Below, in pieces: positions 43,886 to 55,591 of a stretch of 64,000 bases of DNA. Below the pieces are notes generated by a model that saw only the letters and a program-made list of their open reading frames with translations, did not search any database and was not told the origin of the DNA. How positions within the stretch are numbered: the first letter of the stretch is position 1; the number at the start of each line of letters is the position of its first letter. This stretch comes from Cryptomeria japonica (lineage: Eukaryota > Streptophyta > Pinopsida > Cupressales > Cupressaceae). The position numbers were made by a program, and so were the translations under genes. The stretch lies in assembly GCF_030272615.1 (NCBI RefSeq), contig NC_081415.1:107113254-107177253 (forward strand), in the 5' to 3' direction.

Positions 43886-46128
43886 ATGGAGCCTAATTTG
43901 GGTGAATTCTTCAATGAGGATAATGCTAATTCTTCCCATCCTAATAACATCCCTATCTACCCAATTGACGGTTCTAATGATGAAGAAGAAGCTTTGACTA
44001 GAGTATCTATAGATAAACTTTCAAAATTGGATAATCAATTTGACAACTTTCAACAATGGATGTCAAAAGAATACCCTAATAGTGAAGCTCTTCCATTAAT
44101 TCAAGGTCTCAAGTGCATGATTCAAAGTGATAAGAATGGAATTGATATATTGCGTGTCATTGGTCATATTGTTGATTCTAATTTCATGCCTATAAAGAGT
44201 TGTGCTGATAACTTAGGTTATTCACAAACTTCTACAAAAATCAATCAGTCTATTCCTTTGACCAATTTGATGGCTAGTATTCCTACTTTCACTTCAAACA
44301 TCATGGCTACATCAACTCAACATGTCATACCTACAACCATTAGTCATGGGGGCAATCCTTCTCGTTCATTTAATCCTCCATATTTATCTATACCTTCAAT
44401 AAGTATTCCCCTTGTCACTCACCCAATCAATGTGACACAAGGGGGAAATTCATCCAATCATTATATTCCTCCTTTTAGTGTCCCATTTCCTACTCAATCA
44501 TCTCCTATGCCTACTGACCATAGTGTTCCTCAACCTTACTCTCAATCAATGCCTTCTTTCAACAACATCATACAACCTTCTCAATCAAACATGTCTAATA
44601 TTAATTCTTCAACCAAAGCAACCATTAATAATCTTACTCAAATTGTGTCATCATTGTAACAACAAATTGCTTCTATGACTTAATCCAAGCTTAACGTGCC
44701 CATGTTCAATGTTGCAAGCCCACTTTCTCTTGATATTGTTAGAGCCATCCCTCCTAAACATGTTGAAATCCATCAATTGGAACTCTATAATGAAAAAGGT
44801 GATCCTTTAACACATTTCAAGACATTCCAAACTTTGTGTACTAAATTTTCTTATGATCAAAAATTGATTGCAAAATTTTTTACTCAAACATTAAGAGATA
44901 AGGCTTTACAATGGTATTGCTCTTTTCCTTCCTATTCCATTACTTCTTTTCAACAATTATCAAATTCTTTTATTCAACAATTTCAAATCAACATAGCTCC
45001 TAAGATCACTTTGATTGATTTATTGCATTGCAAACAAGGTGTTAAAGAAAAAGTGATTGATTTCATTGATAGATATAAGCATTTGTGTTCTCAAATTTAT
45101 TTTCAAGTGCGTGATAATGATATTCAAAGAATTTTCATTTCTAATTTGCAAAAAGATATTCGAGATAAACTTCTCCTTTTTGAGTTTACTTCATTTCTGC
45201 GGTTGTGTGCAACACTTCACAATTATCAATTGATATTGAGTCAACCGGACCAATCCACTCCTATGGCTCTGAATGATAATGGTGACAGTGCTCACTAATC
45301 ATTTGCAAAGTTCAAACCAAGCAAAGGAATCATCAAATTTAATTACAACATCATCAACAATAATATGAATGCTACAACAAAAGTGCCTCCTATTTCTAAT
45401 TTTTTCATAAGAGAAAGACAATTTACTCCTTTGAATGAATCTTTATATAGCATTATGTCTCAGTTGTTACAAATAAATGTTATTAAACTTCCTCCAATAA
45501 AATAAGTTGGCCCTTCTAAGGTAGCCTCACCCTACTTTGATAATAATTCTTTTTGTCAATTTCATCGTCAACAAGGTCACGATGTGCTGAGAAATGTTTT
45601 GCATTGAAAAGTAAGATTCAATATTTGATTGATAATAATACTATATCTATGGCAGATGTAAATGATAAGGTAAACAAACTAGTAGCCCCTCCTAATCAAA
45701 ATCTTAATATTTTTATTGATCCTTTACCTTATCATACCTCTTTCTCTCCTTTTGATGTGACTACCATAGTTCATAATTTTGTGAATATGATAGAGAAAAA
45801 AAGAAAACCTAATGACTTATGTATCACATTTGACCCTAGTGAGACCATTAGAGCACCTGATGGACCTTTATACATAGTTTCAAAGATTCAGGAAATGCCT
45901 TGTTGTGATGTGCTTATCAATCCCTCTTCCATGGTTAATGTCATCACTGGGGAGTATCTTTCCACTTTACATTTGCATAAACCAATTTATGATGACACTA
46001 ATGTAGTTGTTAAGTTATTTGATGGATTATCTTGTCCTACCACTGGTTCTATCACACTTCCTATTGATGTTCACACTAAATCTATGGATGTCAATTTTGT
46101 TATCATTCCTACCTCTAAGAAATTATGA
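43886..46128 (+). pseudogene. Ty3/gypsy Gag with decayed protease (F)
   Basis: The ATG at 43886 (MEPNLGEFFNEDNANSSH) opens a 257-codon Ser/Pro/Asn-rich N-terminal part to 44659. After two stops, 44696-45298 carries the retrotransposon Gag core (ELYNEKGDPLTHFKTFQTLC, LRDKALQWYCSFPSYSI). RQFTPLNESLYSIM lies near 45417. A knuckle of the C-X2-H-X4-H-X4-C type used by Tat-lineage Gag (CQFHRQQGH...EKC, about 45553-45600) is split by a frameshift at about 45583-45586. The protease-like part (45700-46128) reads CCDVLINPSSMVNVITGEYL, where active-site Asp and Gly are replaced by Asn and Ser, so it is probably inactive. No RT follows. Confidence 0.8.
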
Positions 46129-47244
46129 GTGAAGTTGGGCTACCCTTAGCTATATTCCATGAAGGCTATTGCTTCTCCAATCTATAAGTGTTTGAAATTT
46201 CCCCACAATGGAGAAATCATAACTATTAACCATAGCTTATTTTGACCAGCCAAAAGAAGCCCACATGTTCCTATTGATATATTTTGGCCTAAACAATTTC
46301 AATCTCTTCCACTAAGAAGCGATGCTATCTTTCAATCTTATCAAAAGTGGAAGAAAGACATGATCCTATCCTTAAGCTAATCTATAACTCCAAAAATTGA
46401 CATTCCCATCCTTCTTAAAGATGATGTTCTTCCCTTGATGGATAGAACCAATCTTCCACCTAAGGAAGATTCCCAACCTATTCCTATGGATGAGACTATG
46501 CCTTCTCCTAAGAAGAAGAACAATATTCCTCCTAAGGTTAGACTTCTACCTCCTCCTCACGATGGAACCGATCTCCTTCCTACAACAAAAATTCCTCCTT
46601 TATATGGTGCAGTTCCACCTCCCTTCTCTTATAGGGAGAAGAGGCCTACCTCTCCTCTTGTCCAACCTAAAAGACCTCAACCTAAAACTTCAACTACTAA
46701 AGATGAGAATATTCCTCCTTCAACAAATAGTCCTCCTCTTTCTCAATCTTTCGCTAAGAATCGACAAAATCGTTGTGCGAGAGACCACCGATGAAAGTGT
46801 CATGCTTGAGCTCATGAAGCTATGCCTCAAAATATTCAATCTCCCAAAACTCCAAAAGTTGACATGATTCCCTTTTCTCCTAAGAAAGATGTTGAGCCTA
46901 CATCTCCAAATCATAAGTTGCAAAAAACATGTGATGGTTTTACTCCTATTCATGTTCACTCTCCTCTCTCTATAAATTTTGATGAAGAAATAGGTGAAAA
47001 TGTTATTCATGATGGAAATACAACTCCCAATGCTTCTGATAGTGACTATGAATATGTTGATTTGTACAAATATTTATTTCTAGAGTTTTCAAAAACCTTA
47101 ATCCTAGATCCTATAAACAAACACAGTAACTTAGCACATGAGCATAGTCCTTGTTTGAATCTTGTGATAGCTCCATTTTCTATGTTTGATGTCGCTCCTC
47201 TGGTGTGTTTCCCACCTTCCCAAAGAAGTGATCAGAAAGATTAG
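46129..47244 (+). pseudogene. F downstream Pro/Ser-rich reading
   Basis: Broken open stretches 46435-46794 (PPPHDGTDLLPTT, VPPPFSYREKRP) and 46822-47244 read as low-complexity Pro/Ser/Lys-rich protein with no RT, RNase H or integrase motif. They may be a degenerate remnant of the Gag-Pol linker of a Tat-like parent, or unique filler in a non-autonomous element. I do not recognise a domain. Confidence 0.45.
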
Positions 47245-48030
47245 GAGGTGGATGGCATGCTAGATTAGCTACATTAGCACCGTAGATCCTCTAACTCTCT
47301 CTTTTCTTATTCTTTTCTGATTAATCTTCTATGTGTGTCCCTGTTCTTCTATGTTCCCTAGTTATGTCTACTTGAGGATGATGCAAAGCATTGAGATCTC
47401 TTTTGGTCTCTTTCCTGTTGACTCAAAAGACATCTTCTATTCCCTTTCTTCCAAGGTAGTTTATTTCCTTTGGGGAATGATAATTATTCTATGCACATAT
47501 ATACATATGATATACATGAGTTATCATATAGCATACTGACTTGAAGGAAAGCGAAACTACCTCATCTTTTGTGTTTTATGCTCATTATCCTTGGGTTTAT
47601 TCCTTGATTTGAGGGCTAAATCCTTGCAATAACGTGCTCTTTCTCTCTTTCTCTCTCTTGGGTGTATCCTACCTTAAATTAATTTCTCTCGATAAGGCAT
47701 GTGTGATCGCTTTAACATGGGGGCATACACTCTGCTCATGTTTTCCTTCTTGATACTCAAAGTTACTTAGTGAACTTAGCTTTGCTTTGTAATTTTTGGT
47801 ATCCTTTCTTTTCATGACTCATGGTGAGGGGATCCTTGCTACTTTCAGTCATGGTTCTCTCTCTTGACCTTCCCTTTTACTTTTTCAATCAATGTCATAA
47901 GATCCTTAGTCCATTGGGGCCTTGGTGTATATTACCTCCTTTATGTGGTGAAAGTATTTTAATCTTGTTTCCTTGTACTTTACCAAAAGTATTGGTGTAT
48001 GCTTATACTCCTGCTAAAGTTGGGGCTAAA
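47245..48030 (+). other. F 3' UTR
   Basis: There is no gene. It is pyrimidine-rich in places (CTCTCTTTCTCTCTTTCTCT near 47640). A purine tract expected before the LTR is weak (AAAGTTGGGGCTAAA at about 48016-48030), and ACATGGGGGCATACA near 47717 is an alternative. Confidence 0.5.
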
Positions 48031-49298
48031 TGTAGTATCATAAGATTGCAACCTTACAATTTTAAACCATATTTAGGTCTTCACAATAGTGAAATGAATC
48101 CCTAAGCCTGATCAGAGACCTGAGACATGCTCACATTCCCTGAAGTCTGCACTTTCTTGCATCCTACAATGCCTAAACCCTACTTTCTATCATGGATAAG
48201 GGTAGGATAGGTGCGTGATGCCTCTACCCCCTAGGAAAGGGGCATGGTGCCCCTATCCCCCTAAGATAGGGGCGTACATCCCTTGTCCTTGCCCTATTTT
48301 GGGCCCCAGCCATTCAAACTTTGCATTGGGCTTTGCATGTTTGGAAGTGGGAAAAGTTTTCCTATGTCATCCTATGACAAAAAATCAGTCAACTTACCCT
48401 AATTGACAAGTATATAAGATTCATTCTTCTCTCTTATTTGCACAGGTGATTAAGTTAATAAGCGGATAATTTCAATAAGGATACATGACATGGAAATTGC
48501 AATCCTAAGTGAGATCAAGCTTTCAAGCATTGAGTATTCTCAAGTCTACTTTCAAGGATAGGTGTTGCATTCAAGTCAAGGACTGAACCATTGAAGAGAA
48601 GATCTCTTGTGACATACAATTCTAAATATCCCTTTCAAACAACTCTATCAATAGTTCAATTGCATCCTCTCTTGAGGTGAAATCTATTTTAGTCTTTCCT
48701 TTATATTTACTTGCAAGTAATAGTTTTCATAATTTGGTTAATTCCAAAATTGGGGTTTGACCTTAAGGAAAGCTCCCAATCCCAACCCCTTTTTCTCTCT
48801 TTTATATCTATAGGTTGCAGTTGCACAATTGTATTTGCAAATTCAAACTTCATTTTTAGAGACAAAAAAACCCTTTTCGGCGTGCCGATTTTTAATAGGA
48901 CTGTGTGCACTTTCAACATAGTCCTGACAACTTTCACTCAAATTTACAGGGGAGATTCTTCTTGATATTTTACTATTGATTCCAGGTGCACAACTTCATC
49001 CCACATTCCTATCTCAAGTTATAGTCATTTCTTTGTCTCTTTTACACTTAGTCTTAAATCTCATAATTCATTATTTACATTCTAAAAGAGGGGTTACTTT
49101 TACTTTCCAAATCCATTGTCAATTTACTTAGCATTCAATCTCTTACTATTGAGATTGGATCTAGTGAATTCTCCCTCATCTTTTAATGTAATGTGCATGA
49201 AAAGGTTAAGGAGAATCTTTTATGAAACTTTCAGTCCTCTTGAGGAGAGAAAAGTTTTCCTCTTGATTTCTTCATCACCCTCTTTCACCACCATTATA
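48031..49298 (+). repeat. F 3' LTR (1268 bp)
   Basis: It starts TGTAGTATCATAAGATTG and ends CACCACCATTATA, followed by GGCTA. Triple repeat of GGGGCATGGTGCCCCTATCC type at about 48204-48292. TATA-like AGTATATAAGATTC near 48411. Inverted module AGGACTGTG...CATAGTCCT at 48897-48925. Confidence 0.88.
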
Positions 49299-49303
49299 GG
49301 CTA

Positions 49304-49510
49304 GTGATGTGTTTTGGGTTAACTAATACATCGTGTACTTTCATGAGGCTGATGAATGAGGTATTGAAGAGATTCTTGGGTAAGTTTATTATTGTATATT
49401 TGGATGACATTTTGATTTTCAGTAAGACAAAAGAGGAGAATTTGTTGCATTTGAGACAAGTTTTGTAGATATTAAGAGAGGAAAGAAATATCATTTAAGA
49501 TATAGAAAAT
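49304..49510 (+). pseudogene. Ty3/gypsy RT fragment (element G, distal)
   Basis: This continues G right of [20 protein letters not shown] precedes the catalytic [12 protein letters not shown] (about 49396-49430), with YLDD intact, and [15 protein letters not shown] follows, with a TAG in place of Gln. The coding likeness fades after about 49510. Together with 3682-4305 it makes an almost complete RT palm, which fixes the F insertion site. Confidence 0.8.
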
Positions 49511-49764
49511 AGAAGATTGATCCTAAGATTTGAGGTCGCGGTTGTGACCTGTTATGTAATTAAGCATGTTTTAGCAGGCTAGTGTGCTATTTTCTGTAAC
49601 CCAATTGTTACTGATTGAATGTAATTAGTTTTCATGATATAGTTCATTCAATTCTGCATTGCCTCCATCATATCCTTTATTTTCCATTGTGTTTACTCTT
49701 TTTGACCGGTCTAGATACATCTATTTGAGGTCTCTCCTAATCGGCGACTGCACCATATTCTCAG
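49511..49764. other. Unassigned stretch between G and L
   Basis: No coding likeness to either neighbour. It has the look of an LTR end or untranslated remnant (CTGTAACCCAATTG, TCATTCAATTCTGCATTG), but I cannot pair it with a second copy in the window. Confidence 0.3.
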
Positions 49765-50126
49765 ATGCCTTGAGCAGGAAGAATCTGAGAAGGCCTTAAT
49801 TAAAGTCCATGAAGGTATTTGTTGAACTCATTCAAGTGGTCATACTCTTGGTAATAAACTCATATGATTAGGCAATTATTGGCCAACTATAGAAAAAGAC
49901 TCCTTTTAGTGTGCTAAGAAATGCAAACAATGCCAATTTAATGGAAATCCAATAAATGCACCAACCCAAGAGATGCATCCTCTAGCAAGTTTGTGGTTTT
50001 TTTCTCAATGGGGTCTTGATATTGTGGGAAAAATTTATCCCTTTTCTTCCAATGGTCATAATTTCATCCTGATAGCCACATAATATTTTAAAAAATGGAT
50101 CGAAGCAGTGTCTCTCACAATGGTCA
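49765..50126 (+). pseudogene. Ty3/gypsy integrase fragment (element L)
   Basis: One plus-strand frame reads EESEKALIKVHEGIC, then GHTLGNKLI, NYWPTIEKD, CAKKCKQCQFNGNP (the H-H-C-C zinc-binding domain) and QWGLDIVGKIYPFSSNGH, with first catalytic Asp in WGLDIVG. Four or five stops interrupt it. It breaks off before the second Asp. The style (WGLDIVG) differs from G and fits a Tat/Athila-type element; the lineage is inference. Confidence 0.7.
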
Positions 50127-51339
50127 TATTGGTTCCTGAATCAATAGATCCTAGATCCTAGAATAATTGCCACTAACTCATTGACAGACATAGGATTGGT
50201 TTGGGTCAATGAACAAGACTTAGCACAAAGGTTGCAATCTTCTACTCTTTAGGCTCTGTAGGACCTAGGTGGGTATCCCTATTGCAATGTTTCATGACAT
50301 TTAAACTTTACATCGACAAATATTGGAGTGTTTTAGCAGATGCTTTCAATGAAAATATACCAAGGAAAAGTAAGATATACTATGAATTTTGGATTGAAGC
50401 TTAGTTTTTGTTACTTTGCTTGCATTGAAAACTTATTCTAATCTATTCTACTTCTAATACAAAATAACTCAAAAAATAAATATAAAAGGCAAAATAAGAA
50501 TGTTGAAATGATCGTAAAACAAAGAAAAGTATGACTAGTGCCTATTCAAGGGAAATACAGAGTCAAATAAGAGATTTAAAGAGAGGCAATATCATGGTAT
50601 CAACATTAGAATCCAATACTAAGTACTCTAGACTTGCGTAGAATAATTAAACTAAGAATATATTCATTAACTTCCTTAGAAAACCTCTCACATAAGTGTT
50701 GCAGTATTCAAGACATAATTTAATTCATTTACTTGAAATGAAGCCTATCAAAACATACACATTCTCCATTGAAAAAAACAAATTGAAAATGTCATTAACA
50801 TAACAATTCATACAACACTTTACAATATATTTGAGCAAGAAAAGAATATTCTCTTTATTGATCTTTGGTATAAAATGATACATTCATGATAAAAGGTTGT
50901 GCTAAAAATATGTAGAAGACTATTTGTCAATATATTGCTTCAAAGCTATCTTATTACATACAAAGCAAAATTTTCAGAATCATTCTTCTTGGCCCTGAAT
51001 TCCCTTTTATAACCCAAGGGAGAAAAAGAAGCTTCAAGCCAAGAAGACACATGCCAAAAGTAAAAGTCATTACAATTTTCCATAAGGCCCATTCTTGTCC
51101 TTGTTGACATGCATGCAATCTCGCTAGCTTCATTAAATCCAGGCAGCTAGGAAGTCACCATCCTGGAAGCTTTGTGCTATAGGTCCACAATATTTGCCTC
51201 TTCATTGGTACCTTGACACATGCTTGTGTTAGAATCTAAAATACATCTTGGCATTTGGTAGTATGTAATATGGAGAATGGTCCTTGATGATTGAAAGTCT
51301 ATGTCAGTCCTCCTCAAAATTTGTAGCCTACACAAAAAT
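50127..51339. other. AT-rich stretch without recognisable genes
   Basis: No supported coding region. On the minus strand GGGTTATAAAAGGGAA (about 51003-51018) is a good TATA box and could belong to a decayed minus-strand LTR, but I found no partner copy or boundaries. Confidence 0.35.
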
Positions 51340-52215
51340 TTTACTTAACGAAAAGAAAAACTACGTCTAGTTTTCTTCCCCAATCTTCTCTTCCTCCAAG
51401 GAGAAATACCTTCTATACAATGCTTCTATCTCATTGGTTGGCTAGGAAAAATCACTCAAGTCTTGCAATTTACTCATTGCTTCCTTTGTTTTATGGGCGG
51501 GTACAACTGTAGCTCCCAAGGCAAATCTATGGTACATCTAATTTACCTCCATGATCCTATCAATAATATTAAAAGAGGTATCCCCTTGGTTTGTATTAGT
51601 GGCCAAAGATGTCAAAACTATATTTATTTCATCTTGCAAGCCATACCTCAATTCTTCTAGGATCTTGATCTGTCCATCATCTGTCAAAATTGTGGGGATG
51701 CACTACCTTTTATAAATTATAATTTTTCCAAGTGATGACCCCAACAATTTGAGATGGTTGGGCCACATTTTTAACTGCGAGCATGACCTCTTTCAACTGT
51801 TGACCCTTGGGTAACCAAGTAAATCTTATTGGTTGAAAGAATGAAATAATTTCATCCAGCTGACTTAGGAGTTGAGATGTCAAAGAATATGAAGAATGAA
51901 CTTCATCTAATTTATCAATAATGTTATTTGAAATCCTCAAAATTGAATCTCTCCTAATTTCAAAACAATTATTTTCAGCTTCATCCTTAACTCTTTGCAA
52001 TTCTTTATTCATTCATTTAATTATTTTGGCCTAATTTCTCTTGAAGAATCTACAATCACCTTTTTTATTTGGTCCTTCAATGCACAATTCTCAATGAATA
52101 ACTTTTTGTAATTTGCATTGAGATCCACATGCATGTCTTTTAATATTAAGTGTTCTTGCTCAAGGTCATCCACTGCTAATTGAGCAAACTGCATTCCATG
52201 TGAGGTCATTTCCAT
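51340..52215 (-). pseudogene. Decayed minus-strand coiled-coil ORF
   Basis: Open stretches 52215-52021 (LEQEHLILKDMHVDLNANYK) and 52012-51710 (LQRVKDEAENNCFEIRRD, LLSQLDEIISFFQPIRF) share helical, Glu/Lys/Leu-rich character. They are followed by broken reading down to about 51340 (MSKLQDLSDFS). It lies on the same strand as, and downstream of, K integrase, so it may be a 3' accessory ORF of K or the end of a neighbouring element. I recognise no family. It is not a convincing host gene. Confidence 0.35.
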
Positions 52216-52739
52216 TGCAGAGCTAGTGCCTATTCATGGGTACTCTCAGCAGTGGGAGTAGCAGGGGGGCCATTTTAATTTCTAAAAAATGGAGGAAGGC
52301 CTAGAAAATTGAACACAAAGACAAACCCTATAGACTCTAGGGTATACACACAAAATCTTTGTATATTATAACTACAATAGCCTAGCAAATGCAGAAGGAT
52401 GGTAGGAAAATTAACTTACTGGTCTTTTGCTTGGTTGAACTTGTTGGATGGCATGTTGCTTTGCTGAAATTTGCTTTCCTTCTCACTTAGGGATGCTTTG
52501 AATTTTCTTCAAATGTAAGTTATGAGAGAAAATCAATGAATTTATCTTTTATAGCGACACCATTAATTCCTTCATTTTGGACAAAGAAAATTGTTGGTGC
52601 CAAGTTTCAATTTCATCAGTCGATCAAGATTTGAATGGTTGAGATTGTCCTTGACAACCATTGAATGATGGGATGGCATTTATTTGACTATACTTGGCCA
52701 ACTCATTTTTCTGAAATCCATGTCGTTTGGACCCTTTTT
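52216..52739. other. Unassigned stretch upstream of the 73-bp repeats
   Basis: No gene is supported. It separates the coiled-coil remnant from the tandem array; nothing else is recognised. Confidence 0.35.
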
Positions 52740-53720
52740 TTATTTTGTGTCATTCACCATCTCCCTAGGATAAGTCTTTCTCATATTCCTCTATTTCCTT
52801 ATCCCACACCACCTTTCGCTATCTTGACAATCTTCATAGGATAAAAATTCCATGTATTTACCTTTGTTTTTTATTCTGCGGCATCTGAAAGCATTCCCCG
52901 TTGTCTTGCAGGATAAGGCCATGCCATCCTCTCTTTATGGAAACCCTTTTATTTTTATCCCATTACACATTCGTCAATGTTGTCTCCTCTCATGGGATAA
53001 GGCCTTTGCATACCTTCTAAATATCCTCTTATCCCATATTTCTCATAACTCCCCATCTTCTTTAGTTTGAAAGAGCCTTTCCTTGACAATTTTGTATCGT
53101 ATGGGATAAGCCTCTTAAGCTTTTCCTCCCTCATCCCATGATCTATCTCTTATCCCCATGGGAACACACGGAATAAGAGAGCTTGTCAATTTTACCTTAA
53201 AATTCTTATCCTGTGACCATTACTAGGTAAAAGAAAACCCCTACAGGATAAGGTCCTTTGTTTCTACATTGCTACCTTTTATCCCATAACACCTTTTCAT
53301 CAACCTATAAACATTGCGGGATAAATTTTCCTTTTGATCTTGAGTTATTTCTTGTCCCACGGGCCTATCAAGGCATCTTAAAACTATCGTGGGATAAGCC
53401 TTGCCTCTCTACTTCTTTATATTATCTTATGCTGCTTGGACACATTACATAGTGATAACTACTAATACATCTTATCTTATCCCGCGTAAGCCTTTATTTT
53501 ATATGAAATGACCACGGGATAAAGATCTCTTTGTCATCTCTTTATTCTTCTTATCCCATAGCTTCAAAAGTGTTGTGGGGTAAGGCTTGTTCTTTGGGAT
53601 TTGTGAATTCCTTATCCCACACAGTCGAGACCTTTCACTAAAAGTCTTGCAAGATAAAATTTTCTCTGTATTTCCTTTGACATGCTTATCCTATACATGA
53701 TCCCACACAACTATGAGACT
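52740..53720. repeat. Degenerate ~73-bp tandem array with GGGATAAG/TTATCCC boxes
   Basis: About a dozen diverged units. The GGATAAG-like boxes fall near 52767, 52837, 52911, 52994, 53103, 53244, 53318, 53391, 53516, 53577 and 53651. The facing TTATCCC-like boxes are near 52798, 52955, 53028, 53148, 53206, 53279, 53476, 53551, 53610 and 53685. Most same-box intervals are 70-75 bp or about twice that. The paired boxes are inverted, so each unit can form a short stem. The array lies 3' of K integrase on the K strand; 3' UTR tandem arrays are known in Tat-type elements. Confidence 0.7.
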
Positions 53721-54090
53721 AAAGGGACCCTTTTAGGTAAACCATTTTAACACATGGAGACTAGCTAAGAGTAAATCGACCGTGTGTGGGGACTCTCCTA
53801 TAGAATTTTTAAAAGACAAAAACATGGGGATACTCGAATACTTAGGCATATAATAAAAATAAAATGAAAGCCTCAAGCGATAACTCCTAGTGCAGGGGGT
53901 CGATAAATGAATAACAAAGGACCCGCTTTTGGTGACAACTTAAAACTAGGTCACTAGTAGATATAAGTCAATTGTAAACTATAACATTGCTCAGGTAAAC
54001 AAAGGGAAAAATTTATCAGATCTAAAATCCTTTGTAAAAACCCTAAATCCTCATATCCAACACATAAGAAGGGGGCAAATAAAGCCAATT
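53721..54090 (-). other. Probable K 3' UTR
   Basis: Non-coding sequence between the tandem array and the end of K integrase. No polypurine tract or LTR edge could be fixed with confidence. Confidence 0.35.
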
Positions 54091-55591
54091 TTAAAATCTT
54101 CCGACAATGGCTTCAGCTAGGGGACGTTTGACCACTTGGGTCAAAGCGAGAATCCAGATCTCTAGGATACAAGACCTATCAAAAAACACAAGAGAGCTTA
54201 CAAAACCTAAAACTATTGTGCATGAAAAAGATCAAGCAAAGAAATGCTTAAGAAACTATCTATGCACTAGCAGTTCCTGCATTTCACCATTCATATCAGT
54301 GAGGAAGTATGTATCCTCACCATTCTTCTCTGCAACAATACAATTCCCTAGCCACAAGGCTTCAAATTTGTCATGCTTGCCTTTATCTTGGGCTCTAGCA
54401 TTCGAAAGAAATAGCAAAGCATCAATTTCAAATTTTCTTTTTGATGCCTTTTTGTCAAATAGGTACTTACTTTTTTGTTGCAACTTCAAGTTCTTCATAT
54501 GAGCATCTTCTCTTCTTTCATCCAATTCTTCAAGCATCTCCATTCTCTCTTCTAGTGGATATGACATTTCCAGGTTGTTCTCATGTATGAACTTGTACAC
54601 ATGCAGTAGATTGTTTTATTGGTATCCTTGCTTTGGATCTATATACCAGCTCAAAAGAAGATATTCCTATAACCTTCTTACTAGTGATCCTATCTACCCA
54701 TAGTGGCATTTTTAACTTAGAGTCCCAAGCTCTCTTATTTTTCCCAAGTGTTTTCTTGATGATCTTCATGATATTCTTATTGTTGGATTCAACTTGTCCA
54801 TTTCCTTATGGATGGTATCGAGATGCATATGAGATTGTTATCCCATATGATTTACAAAATTTTGTGAACACCTCAGATCTAAAACACATGGAATTGTCCA
54901 TGATGAGTCTTACTAGTACTCCAAATCTGGTCACAATATTATTCAGCAGGAAATCAATTATCACTCTATTGTTTGCTTGTCTTGTGGAGATAGCCTCCAC
55001 CCAATTATTAAAATATTTTGTAGCAACTAATATCCATCTATACCCACCACTAGACTTCTCAATGATATCTCCAATAAAATTAATACCCCACTAATGAAAA
55101 GGGGCCTCTACTTGCATAGGTCTAAGAGGTAATGCTCCAACATCTTTTAGCTTACCTGAGAACCTTTGGCAAGGCTCACACCTTCTCACAAAGGTGTGTG
55201 TATCCTTGAATAAGGATGGCCAAAAATAGCTAGCCCTCAATACTTTGTGAGCTATGTTGTTCATTGTAAAATGTCCTCCACACACCCCATCATGCATTTC
55301 TCTTAACACAAGCTGAGCTTGTTGTTCATCTAGACAAAATAATAGAAAACCATCTTTTTCCCTATAATATAAATCTCCATCAGTAAACACATACCTTTGT
55401 GATCTCAGTTTTAAACTTTGTTTTTGGCTTTCTGTGAAACCTTCTGGGTATATGGAGTTTGTAAGAAAAGGGATAATATCGAGATACCCCAAGGTTATTT
55501 GTAGGCTATAAATGATACCTTGTGAATTAGATAGAACATTTATCCTAGCAACATCCAAATTCTCCTCAACTATAGTCCTCATGAGGCCCAT
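54091..55591 (-). pseudogene. Ty3/gypsy integrase (element K)
   Basis: Read on the minus strand: a spacer and the H-H-C-C domain (MHDGVCGGHF, VLRASYFWPSLF, CEPCQRFSGK) in 55591-55091; the core first block WGINFIGDI at about 55090, where the family has Asp and this copy Asn; then RLIMDNSMCF (second Asp) and YHPYGNGQVESNNKN (Glu) in 55000-54769; then the C-terminal part in 54769-54581 and 54600-54256. A frameshift joins the last two and a stop follows YASRYHP. No chromodomain is evident. Loss of the first catalytic Asp and the breaks make it dead. Confidence 0.78.

Larger units (their letters stand above)
4306..49298 (+). mobile_element. Ty3/gypsy-type element F, no pol, interrupted by D
   Basis: F is bounded by two related LTRs starting TGTAGCATCATAA and TGTAGTATCATAA and ending CACCACCATTATA. 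It is flanked by GGTTA (4301-4305) and GGCTA (49299-49303), a TSD with one change, and it splits the G RT gene exactly. Own sequence is 4306-5897 and 42994-49298; everything between is D and its passengers. The internal region has a gag and a decayed protease but no RT, RNase H or integrase, so it depended on enzymes from another element. Confidence 0.85.

Noticed and set aside
52740-53720. The spaced repeats as a CRISPR array
   Set aside because: Units are too diverged, the boxes are inverted within each unit, and the context is a plant retrotransposon.
54633-55094. Plus-strand open frame of 153 codons
   Set aside because: It is antisense to K integrase, whose zinc-binding and catalytic motifs are clear on the minus strand.
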